A stretch of DNA of 64,000 nt from Massilia sp. NR 4-1 (GTDB lineage Bacteria > Pseudomonadota > Gammaproteobacteria > Burkholderiales > Burkholderiaceae_D). Under the pieces are notes generated by a model. The model saw only the letters and a program-made list of their open reading frames with translations. It made no database searches and was not told the origin of the DNA. Below, piece by piece: positions 35,618 to 42,539 of this stretch (its first letter is position 1; each line of letters starts with the position of its first letter). Both the position numbers and the translations under genes were made by a program. The stretch covers positions 5,952,001 to 6,016,000 of the forward strand of contig NZ_CP012201.1 of assembly GCF_001191005.1 (NCBI RefSeq), in the 5' to 3' direction.

Positions 35618-36608
35618 ACGAATCCTCGCCTTTGCCGCCTAGAACGATCTGGCCTTCGTCGGCCAGGCGCCGCACGATCTGCAGAATCTGTTTCTGCTGG
35701 GTTTCCACTTCCGACAGGCGCACCGGGCCTTTCGATTCGAGGTCTTCGCGCATCATTTCCGAGGCGCGCGCCGACATATTGCGGAAGATCTTGTCGCGCA
35801 GCTCCTGCGACGCGCCTTTCAGCGCGATGATCAGCATTTCCGACTGCACTTCGCGCAGCAGCAGCTGGATGCCGCGGTCCTCGACGTCGATCAGGTTGTC
35901 GAACACGAACATCTCGTCCATGATCTTCTGCGCCATATCGTTGTCGTAGTTCTTGATATTGTCCATGACCGAGCTTTCCTGCTCGCCGCTCATGAAGTTC
36001 AGGATCTCGGCCGCCGTGCGGATGCCGCCCAGCGTCGATTTCTTGATGTTTTCATTGCCTGACAGCAGTTTGGTCAGCACATCGTTCAATTCGCGCAGCG
36101 CGGCCGGCTGCACGCCGTCCAGCGTGGCGATGCGCAGCACCGCGTCGTTGCGCAGGCGGTCGGTGAAATGGCCGAGGATCTCGCAAGCCTGGTCGCGTTC
36201 CAGGTGGACCAGGATGGTGGCGATGATCTGCGGGTGCTCGTTGCGGATCAGTTCGGCCACCGACTGCGAATCCATCCATTTCAAGCTTTCGATGCCGGAA
36301 GCGTCCTTGCCGCCCAGGATGCGCGACAGCAGCACCGAGGCCTTGTCGTCGCCCAGCGCCTTGGTCAGCACCTGGCGGATGTACTCGTCCGAATCGAGGC
36401 CCACGGTGGAGGCGGCCGCCACATGGTCGCGGAAATCGTCGAGCGTGGCCACGACCTGCTCGTGCGGCACGTTTTTCATGGTGGCCATGGCCGCGCCCAG
36501 CTTCAGCACTTCGCGCGGGCCGAGGAATTTCATCACCTCGGCGGCCTCGGCCTCGCCCATCGCCAGCATCAGGATGGCGGCCTTTTGCAAGCCGGTATTC
36601 TCAGTCAT
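35610..36608 (-). CDS. fliG: Flagellar motor switch protein FliG
   Basis: FliG transmits torque from stator to rotor. The 332-residue product has the conserved N-terminal domain (GLQKAAILMLAMGEAEAAEV), the EHPQIIATILVHL-like middle (RNEHPQIIATILVHLERDQA) and the charged torque helix (DDLIDVEDRGIQLLLREVQS region, then LRDKIFRNMSARASEMMRED). Length is normal. Overlaps of eight bases with both fliF and fliH indicate tight coupling. Confidence 0.97.
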   Translation of the reverse strand: MTENTGLQKAAILMLAMGEAEAAEVMKFLGPREVLKLGAAMATMKNVPHEQVVATLDDFRDHVAAASTVGLDSDEYIRQVLTKALGDDKASVLLSRILGGKDASGIESLKWMDSQSVAELIRNEHPQIIATILVHLERDQACEILGHFTDRLRNDAVLRIATLDGVQPAALRELNDVLTKLLSGNENIKKSTLGGIRTAAEILNFMSGEQESSVMDNIKNYDNDMAQKIMDEMFVFDNLIDVEDRGIQLLLREVQSEMLIIALKGASQELRDKIFRNMSARASEMMREDLESKGPVRLSEVETQQKQILQIVRRLADEGQIVLGGKGEDSFV

Positions 36609-38337
36609 TTGCGCCTATCCAATCCTTGATGACGTTGGCGACGATGCGCGGATCGTCGTTGGCCAGTTTTTTGGCCAGGGCCAGGTTATCGCGGTACGTC
36701 CGCGCGGTATTTTCTTCCAGCGCCGCCAGCTCGGCCGCCAGGATTTCGTCCGGCGTCGGGCCGGTCGGTTCTTCGACCACCGGCACTTCCGGTTCCGGCT
36801 CCGGCGCATTGATTTCGTCGATCTTCTTGAACACGGGGCGCATCATCGGGCGCACGATGCGCAGCAGGATGTAGAGCAGCACCAGGGCCGTGATCAGGAA
36901 TTTGACCAGATCGCCCAGCAGCGGCAGATTGGCCGGGTCACGCCACCAGTCTAGTGCAGGCGGCGCATCCTTGTCCACGCCGTCGAACGGGGCATTGGCC
37001 ACGCTGACCGAGTCGCCGCGCTCCTGGCTGAAACCCATGGCTTCGCGCACCAGACTGTTGATCTTGGCCATTTCCTCGGGCGTGTAGGGCTTGATCGTGA
37101 CCTTGCCGGTCTTGGCGTCGATGATGCGGCGGTAATTGACCACCACGGCCACCGTCATGCGCTTCAGGCCCGCCATATTCTTTTGCTCATAGCGCACCGT
37201 CTTGTCGACCTCGTAATTGGTGGTCGATTCCTTGTGCGAAGGGCTGTTGGCCGCCGCCGCGCCCGTGGGCACCTGGCCCGGCGCCGGCGCGGTGCCGGGC
37301 GGATTCTGGGTCAGCGGTGCGGTGGCGGTGCCGGGCGGCTGGTTCGACAGCGCGCCGGGAATGCCGTTCGGATTGGCATTGCCGTTGCCATTGGTTTCGC
37401 TGCTCTGCTGGCTGCGGATGGCCGAGGCGGCCGGCGGCGAGTTCGGCTTATAGCTTTCGGCGGCCTGCTCGACCTGGGAGAAGTCGACGTCGGCCACAGC
37501 CTCGGCGCGCACATTGCCTTCGCCGACGATGGGCAGCACGATCGATTCGACCTGCTTGGTGATCTGGCGCTGCAATTCCTGCACATACTTGAGCTGGGAG
37601 GCGTCGAGGTTCTTGGCGTTGCCAGCCGCGTTGCCGTTCTTGTTCAGATCCGACACCAGGTTGCCGGCCTGGTCGACCACGGTCACATTGGCCGGTTGCA
37701 ATTCCGGCACGCTGGAAGCGACCAGGTGCACGATGGCGCTCACCTGCTGCGGATCGATCATGCGGTTGGGATGCAGATTGAGCAGCACGGAGGCGGTCGG
37801 TTTCTGCTGCTCGCGCACGAAGACGGAAGGCTTGGGCAGGGCCAGGTGCACGCGCGCCGCATCGACGGCGGCCAGCGACTGGATCGAGCGCGCCAGCTCG
37901 CCTTCCAGTGCGCGCTGGTAATTGACCTGCTCCAGGAATTGCGACACGCCCAGCTTCTGGTTCTCCATCAGCTCGAAGCCGACATTGCCGCCCTTGGGCA
38001 GGCCCTGGGCCGCCAGCTTCAGGCGCACATCATGCACCTGCTCGGTCGGCACCAGGATGGCCTGGCCGTTTTCCGAGAACTTGTGCTTGACGTTCATCTG
38101 GTCGAGGGCGGCCGTGATGGCGCCGCCGTCGCGGTCGGTGAAATTGGAGAACAGCACCTTGTACTCGGGCGGCTTGTTCCACAGGTAAAGGATCAGCAGC
38201 AGGGCCAGGAAGCCGGCCACGGCGCCGCCGCGCACCAGGTTCTTGCCCATGGGCGTCTGCAGAAACGGCGGCTTCGCCTCGGGCGGAGGGGCGTCTGCCG
38301 GGGCATCGATATCGAGTTGTTCGGCGGCTGCGGCCAT
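36601..38337 (-). CDS. fliF: Flagellar MS-ring protein FliF
   Basis: FliF builds the MS ring in the inner membrane. From the ATG at 38337 it has 578 residues: N-terminal transmembrane helix (GAVAGFLALLLILYLWN), two ring-building motifs (EYKVLFSNFTDRDGGAITAA; RALEGELARSIQSLAAVDAA), a Pro/Asn/Gly-rich periplasmic loop, a second membrane helix (FLITALVLLYILLRIVRPMM) and a FliG-binding tail. An in-frame TTG 19 codons earlier has no visible ribosome site and was not chosen. Confidence 0.96.
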   Translation of the reverse strand: MAAAAEQLDIDAPADAPPPEAKPPFLQTPMGKNLVRGGAVAGFLALLLILYLWNKPPEYKVLFSNFTDRDGGAITAALDQMNVKHKFSENGQAILVPTEQVHDVRLKLAAQGLPKGGNVGFELMENQKLGVSQFLEQVNYQRALEGELARSIQSLAAVDAARVHLALPKPSVFVREQQKPTASVLLNLHPNRMIDPQQVSAIVHLVASSVPELQPANVTVVDQAGNLVSDLNKNGNAAGNAKNLDASQLKYVQELQRQITKQVESIVLPIVGEGNVRAEAVADVDFSQVEQAAESYKPNSPPAASAIRSQQSSETNGNGNANPNGIPGALSNQPPGTATAPLTQNPPGTAPAPGQVPTGAAAANSPSHKESTTNYEVDKTVRYEQKNMAGLKRMTVAVVVNYRRIIDAKTGKVTIKPYTPEEMAKINSLVREAMGFSQERGDSVSVANAPFDGVDKDAPPALDWWRDPANLPLLGDLVKFLITALVLLYILLRIVRPMMRPVFKKIDEINAPEPEPEVPVVEEPTGPTPDEILAAELAALEENTARTYRDNLALAKKLANDDPRIVANVIKDWIGAND

Positions 38338-38409
38338 ATTAGGTTCCGAAGGCTGGGAAAGCGTCTGGTTGGTGGGCGCCCCGTCACGGGACAAGGGGCA
38401 GTGTGCGCA

Positions 38410-38436
38410 TTATCGGCCACGCGGGCGCGCTTCAAT
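38410..38436 (-). promoter_or_regulatory. Possible sigma-28-like promoter ahead of fliF
   Basis: A perfect GCCGATAA -10 lies on the minus strand about 75 bases before the fliF start, but the element 11 bases upstream (ATTGAAGC) is a poor -35. fliF is normally an early gene, so this may be coincidental or a secondary promoter. Confidence 0.3.
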
Positions 38437-38600
38437 CGCGGGAACAGAAGGCCGTTTCCCCTGCTGCTCCAGGCGGCGCGCCACCGGGGCGGCGGGTATT
38501 CTGGCACCCTGACCCTGCATCCAGGGACATATTGTAGCGCGGCAACACGGGACTGTCCCCGGTTGTTTGGCTAGAGCAACAACACAAGGAGTCCAGAAAA

Positions 38601-38942
38601 ATGAGAACAGGCGGCATCGACAGCAGCCAGATCCAGGCCATGATCGCCCAATTGAAGGCGGCGGCCACGCGGCCGCAAGCCACCCCGCCGGCCATCCAGA
38701 CCGAAAAGCCGGCCACCAAGGTCGACTTCTCCGACGCGCTGAAAGGCGCGCTGGACGCGGTCGCCACCAGCCAGAACAAATCCGAAGCCCTGGCCAAGCG
38801 CTTCCAGATGGGCGACGACAGCGTCAACCTGTCGGACGTCATGGTGTCGATGCAGAAAGCCAGCATCAACTTCCAGGCCACGGTCCAGGTGCGCAACAAG
38901 CTGGTCTCCGCCTACCACGACATCATGAATATGCAGGTTTGA
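38601..38942 (+). CDS. fliE: Flagellar MS ring-rod adaptor FliE
   Basis: FliE joins the MS ring to the rod and is the first exported subunit. The 113-residue product has VDFSDALKGALDAVATSQNK, FQMGDDSVNLSDVMVSMQKA and VQVRNKLVSAYHDIMNMQV, which are diagnostic. AAGGAG lies upstream of the ATG. It is divergent from fliF across a 263-base control region and is monocistronic, ending in a terminator-like hairpin. Confidence 0.97.
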   Translation: MRTGGIDSSQIQAMIAQLKAAATRPQATPPAIQTEKPATKVDFSDALKGALDAVATSQNKSEALAKRFQMGDDSVNLSDVMVSMQKASINFQATVQVRNKLVSAYHDIMNMQV

Positions 38943-38961
38943 TCGGTCGCAAGCAATGTCT

Positions 38962-39080
38962 ACCCTGGTGTCAGGCGGGGCCGCCGAGGCACCAGAGCGG
39001 GACATTTCTTGATTTAGCACAAAGAATGTCCCACCCTGGCGCCTGACACCAGGGTGGGACATTTTTGATTTGGCGCAAAC
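38962..39080. repeat. Compound intergenic repeat after fliE
   Basis: ACCCTGGTGTCAGGC at 38962-38976 is the inverse of GCCTGACACCAGGGT at 39041-39055, and the segment GGGACATTTCTTGATTTAGC (from 38999) is repeated with changes from 39056 (GGGACATTTTTGATTTGGC). It is an intergenic repeat cassette containing the terminator described below; related words occur at 17694-17834. Confidence 0.75.
39025..39067 (+). terminator. Hairpin terminator after fliE
   Basis: AATGTCCCACCCTGG and CCAGGGTGGGACATT form a 15-base-pair stem with a nine-base loop followed by TTT. It lies between the converging ends of fliE and ycgR. Confidence 0.8.
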
Positions 39081-39098
39081 GCCGGCGGGTGGGGCGGC

Positions 39099-39863
39099 TT
39101 AGGCGAGGCCGGCGATGCGGGCGTTGCGTTCGCGTTCGAGCCTTGTGATGTAGCGTTGCACGGCGTTCAGCGCGCTGCGCGGGATGTCGGTGAACTGGCA
39201 GCCGAGGCGGCGGTTGGTTTTATTGTTGAGCAGGGTGAGGTCGGTGCAGTTGCGCACCTGCAGGCCGGTGGCGATCTGGCCGATCTCGGGCAATTCGATG
39301 CGGCAGTCGGCGTATTCGCGGCCGATGGCTTCGCCCAGCAGCAGCTTGTTGTCGAGGATGGCAATGCCGCCGCAGCTGATGTCGGCCAGCGGGAAGCTGT
39401 TGGCGCCGCCGCCGGATTCGGCCGGGAAGGGGATCAGCACGCGCACCGGATTGCCGACCGGCGTATTCATGCGGTAGAACTCGCGCCGCTGCAGGCGGAT
39501 CAGGCTGGCCGGCAGCGTGATCTTGAACGCCGGGCTGCCTTCATACACGCAACTGGCCGCGCGCTCGCTGCGGAACAGGATGCGGATCTTGTCGAGCGTG
39601 GTTTCATACGAGATGGCCGGCGCGGCCAGGATGCGCGCATTTTGTTCCGGGTTGACCGAGCAGTCGAGGATGACGGCATTGTTGTCGGCATCGACTTCCA
39701 GGATCGAGGTCACGCAGACGTCGGCTTCGCCGCGCACCAGCATGCGGATCAGCTGATTTTTCTCGCCGATGCTGCGCAGCAGGTTAACGATCTCCTTGCG
39801 CGATTCCACTTCGAAATCGTGCCAGTTTTCCAGGTCGGCGTCCTGAAGGTATGAGTGCATCAA
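39099..39863 (-). CDS. ycgR: Flagellar brake protein YcgR (PilZ domain)
   Basis: YcgR binds cyclic di-GMP and slows the motor. The 254-residue product has an N-terminal YcgR domain (residues about 10-120) and a C-terminal PilZ domain. The PilZ arginine motif appears as QRREFYRMNTP and the second motif as DISCGGIAI (D-x-S-x-x-G), so both nucleotide-binding elements are intact. Its start overlaps the upstream flhB-like gene by four bases, placing it at the end of the fliD transcript. The diguanylate cyclase at 48603 is a plausible source of its ligand. Confidence 0.93.
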   Translation of the reverse strand: MMHSYLQDADLENWHDFEVESRKEIVNLLRSIGEKNQLIRMLVRGEADVCVTSILEVDADNNAVILDCSVNPEQNARILAAPAISYETTLDKIRILFRSERAASCVYEGSPAFKITLPASLIRLQRREFYRMNTPVGNPVRVLIPFPAESGGGANSFPLADISCGGIAILDNKLLLGEAIGREYADCRIELPEIGQIATGLQVRNCTDLTLLNNKTNRRLGCQFTDIPRSALNAVQRYITRLERERNARIAGLA

Positions 39864-40285
39864 TGTCCACCAGAGGGTTCGGTAAGGGGAGCGCTGGTGT
39901 CGGGCGCCGGTGGAAGTGGCTGGCCCGCTTTTTGCGCCTCTTCAATATGATAAAGCCAGGCCAAAAGTTCCGCAATTGTCCGGTAAAGCAGGGGCGGAAT
40001 CTGGCCGTCGAGGTCGACATCCATCAGCAAGGACACCAGTTCCTTCGACTCGTGCACAAAGACGCCATGCTCGGCCGCCACCGCGATGATCTGCTCGGCC
40101 ACCAGGCCGCGGCCCTTGGCCACCACCTTGGGCGCGGACTCGCCTTCGCGGTAAGCCAGGGCCACCGCGCTTTGCAGCGGCCGGCGGCCGTCCTGTTCGG
40201 CGGTGGGCACGGCTAGGGTGGGGCGCCCGCTTTTGTCGACGGCATTGACCGGCAAGGGCAGGCGCGGCTTGTTCTCACTGGCCAT
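39860..40285 (-). CDS. FlhB C-terminal-domain-like protein
   Basis: This 141-residue protein resembles the cytoplasmic C-terminal domain of the export switch FlhB without its membrane part (SAVALAYREGESAPKVVAKG, RGLVAEQIIAVAAEHGVFVH, then LLMDVDLDGQIPPLLYRTIA). The autocleavage motif NPTH of FlhB is absent, so it cannot self-process; the position reads APKV. Free-standing homologues are known next to fliK-like genes. It overlaps the second fliK-like gene by 11 bases and ycgR by four. A supporting role in export switching is inferred. Confidence 0.82.
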   Translation of the reverse strand: MASENKPRLPLPVNAVDKSGRPTLAVPTAEQDGRRPLQSAVALAYREGESAPKVVAKGRGLVAEQIIAVAAEHGVFVHESKELVSLLMDVDLDGQIPPLLYRTIAELLAWLYHIEEAQKAGQPLPPAPDTSAPLTEPSGGH

Positions 40286-41729
40286 CGCCGCCTCCCACTG
40301 TACCTTCGGCGCCGATGGTCAGCGAAGCCAGCGGCGCGCCGGCCGCCTCCATCGCCTGCTGCAGCTGGCTGGCCCAGGCGCGCAAGGTGCCGACCGTGCC
40401 GTCCGAATCGGATTGCACGGCGATATGCACCTGCTCGCCGACGATGGTGACGCTGGCCGCCAGCGCGCCCAGGCGCGGGAAGCGGAAACGCACGCCGCTG
40501 CGCCATACCGGCTCGCGCGCATTCTCTTCGCGGCCGCCTTGCTGCTGGCGGCCTTCGCGCTCGTCGCGCCGCACTTCCCACTGCATGGCCTGGCCCGGCC
40601 AGGCTTCGCCCTGCCACAGCACGCGCTGCTGCTCATGGGCATGTAGTTGCTGGTTGATCATCTGCGCGGCCGACAGGTCGGGGCCGTTCAGCGCGCGCGC
40701 CGCCGTCTCGGCCGCCGATTGCGCGGCGGCCTGGGTGAAGCGCTGCATCTGCGGCTCGCGCGCCAGGTCCTGCAGGCTGCGTTTACCCTCGGCCCATTCG
40801 GCGACATGGGATTCATAGAACAAGCCGCTCTTGCCGAGCGCATCCTGCAACTGCTTGCTGAGCTGGGCCGTATCGGGCGCGCCGCCTGGCACCAGCGGCA
40901 CCTTGCCATTGATGGTGGCCGGTACGCCGGGCGCCGTATAGGCGTTGACCAGGACATTGGCGATGGCGCGCGCCGCCGGGCTGAGCGTGGCCGGCAGGGT
41001 ATTGCGGTCCAGCGCCGGCAATTGCTCGGCCGGCGTCAGCGGTGCCTTGCTGAGCAGGGTGGCGGCCAGGCTTTGCGGCCGCGCCCCGTCGGCCGGTGCG
41101 GCCGTGCCGGGCGCGGCGCCGGCGGCTTGGCCCAGGGCGCCTGTCGCTGCATTGGCCGCTGCTCCGGCTGCCGTCTGCGCCAAGCTGGCCGCCGCATTGG
41201 ACAGGGTCGCCTGTGCTGCGGCCGGATTGGGCATTGGATTGGCGGCGGCCTGCGGCGTGGTTGCCGCGGCATTGCCCGCTGCCGGTGCGGCGCCGGCTTG
41301 GGCGCCGCCCGCGCCGGGCTGGGATGGCAGGCGGCCGCTGAGTGCGGGATTGCTTTGCGAAGGCAGGGTATCGGCGTCGGCCGGCAACTGGCCGCCCTCG
41401 CTGTAGAGCACGGCCTGCTGGCCGCTTTGCGTGCCGACCTGGAAAGTGGGACGGGGATTGGCCGACATCACCGTCAGCGGCAGTTCGGCGCCCAGTTCGA
41501 CGCCGGCCGGCAGCATCATGCGCGCATTGGTGTTGGCCACGCGCACCAGGAAGCTGCCGTCGTTGAATTTGGACAGTACCTCGCCCTTGATGGTTTGCCC
41601 GACCAGCGACTGCAGCGAGCGCTGGAAGGCTTCCTGGCGCGCATCGCCGACCGGCGCGGCCGGCAGCCGCGTCTCGACCGGCGTCGGCGGCCGGACGCCG
41701 GGAGCATCGATGCGCGGCGGAATGGCCAC
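40275..41729 (-). CDS. Second FliK-like hook-length control domain protein
   Basis: The 484-residue product, starting at GTG, has an N-terminal OB-like region (LVGQTIKGEVLSKFNDGSFL, then VRVANTNARMMLPAGVELGA), a long Ala-rich middle (about residues 120-260), and a C-terminal Flg_hook-type domain (AMQWEVRRDEREGRQQQ, VRFRFPRLGALAASVTIVGE, TVGTLRAWASQLQQAMEAAG). It differs from the fliK at 30907 and lies in the filament operon between fliT and the flhB-like gene. Its function is unproven; it may be a paralogous length or export-specificity factor. Confidence 0.8.
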   Translation of the reverse strand: MAIPPRIDAPGVRPPTPVETRLPAAPVGDARQEAFQRSLQSLVGQTIKGEVLSKFNDGSFLVRVANTNARMMLPAGVELGAELPLTVMSANPRPTFQVGTQSGQQAVLYSEGGQLPADADTLPSQSNPALSGRLPSQPGAGGAQAGAAPAAGNAAATTPQAAANPMPNPAAAQATLSNAAASLAQTAAGAAANAATGALGQAAGAAPGTAAPADGARPQSLAATLLSKAPLTPAEQLPALDRNTLPATLSPAARAIANVLVNAYTAPGVPATINGKVPLVPGGAPDTAQLSKQLQDALGKSGLFYESHVAEWAEGKRSLQDLAREPQMQRFTQAAAQSAAETAARALNGPDLSAAQMINQQLHAHEQQRVLWQGEAWPGQAMQWEVRRDEREGRQQQGGREENAREPVWRSGVRFRFPRLGALAASVTIVGEQVHIAVQSDSDGTVGTLRAWASQLQQAMEAAGAPLASLTIGAEGTVGGGDGQ

Positions 41730-41737
41730 GGCGACGG

Positions 41738-42070
41738 TCAGACGCTGCCGTAGGCGTTGACCAGGCGGCGCTCGGTGCCGGTGCTATTGATCAGCTTGGA
41801 CAGCTGGGCCATCCAGGGCATGACCAGGTCGCGGATCTGGCGGTCGTCGTCCAGCATCTTCTTGATCAACTCGGCCTTGCGCGCGCGCGCCTCGGCTTCC
41901 AGCTGGATGGCCGTTTCATTGGCTTTGAGCAGGGCCACCTGGGCCGAGATGCGCGCTTCCAGCGCTTCCAGCTCGTCCCAGTCGGCGGCACCGGCGGCAG
42001 CCAGCATGCGGCCGGTCAGGTCGCCCATGGCCTCGTAGGCCGACAGCACATCGTGATTCGTCATCGTCAT
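41738..42070 (-). CDS. fliT: Flagellar export chaperone FliT
   Basis: FliT is the chaperone for the filament cap FliD. The 110-residue helical product (LSAYEAMGDLTGRMLAAAGA, WDELEALEARISAQVALLKA, then KMLDDDRQIRDLVMPWMAQL) matches FliT in size and pattern. It lies three bases after fliS, in the usual fliD-fliS-fliT order. A second ATG two codons in is an equally possible start. Confidence 0.9.
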   Translation of the reverse strand: MTMTNHDVLSAYEAMGDLTGRMLAAAGAADWDELEALEARISAQVALLKANETAIQLEAEARARKAELIKKMLDDDRQIRDLVMPWMAQLSKLINSTGTERRLVNAYGSV

Positions 42071-42073
42071 GGA

Positions 42074-42514
42074 TTACACGCTCGCAAAAGCAGGTTTGTT
42101 CTGGGCCTGTGGCTGGGCCGCAGGGCTGCTGCCGATCTGGTTCCAGGTGTCGCGCAGGTCGGCTAGCAGGCCGCGCACTTCTTCCAGGATTTCCGGCTTG
42201 TTTTCGATATTGGCCGTCAGCAGGCGCGCGCTCATATACTCGTACAGCGCGTCCAGGCTTTCGGCGATCTGGCCGCCGGCTTCCTTGTCCAGGCTGGCGC
42301 GCAGGCCATTGTCGATGATCTGGATCGCCTTCGAAATCGCCTTGCCCTTTTCGGCCGGGTTGCCCGACTTCATATGCGCCAGGGCGCTCATCACGGCCAC
42401 CAGGGCGCCGTCGTAGAGCATCACGATGAGCTTGTGCGGCGATGCGGCGGCAACGCTGGTTTCCAGCCCGACCTTGGCATAAGCGCCGACGCCGCGTGGG
42501 GTTGATCCGAACAT
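42074..42514 (-). CDS. fliS: Flagellin export chaperone FliS
   Basis: FliS binds the C-terminus of flagellin before export. The 146-residue product has the diagnostic AYAKVGLETSVAAASPHKLI and VMLYDGALVAVMSALAHMKS and the helical core (AISKAIQIIDNGLRASLDKE). It follows fliD by 25 bases and precedes fliT by three. Confidence 0.96.
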   Translation of the reverse strand: MFGSTPRGVGAYAKVGLETSVAAASPHKLIVMLYDGALVAVMSALAHMKSGNPAEKGKAISKAIQIIDNGLRASLDKEAGGQIAESLDALYEYMSARLLTANIENKPEILEEVRGLLADLRDTWNQIGSSPAAQPQAQNKPAFASV

Positions 42515-42539
42515 TATGGTCCTCCTCTTGTTGCTGTGG

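Noticed and set aside
38338..38394. TTG start giving FliF 19 extra residues
   Set aside because: No Shine-Dalgarno sequence and the ATG at 38337 gives the family-like beginning.
38502..38520. TGGCAC...TGCA resembling a sigma-54 promoter upstream of fliE
   Set aside because: The GG and GC elements are 14 bases apart rather than 12, so the spacing does not fit.
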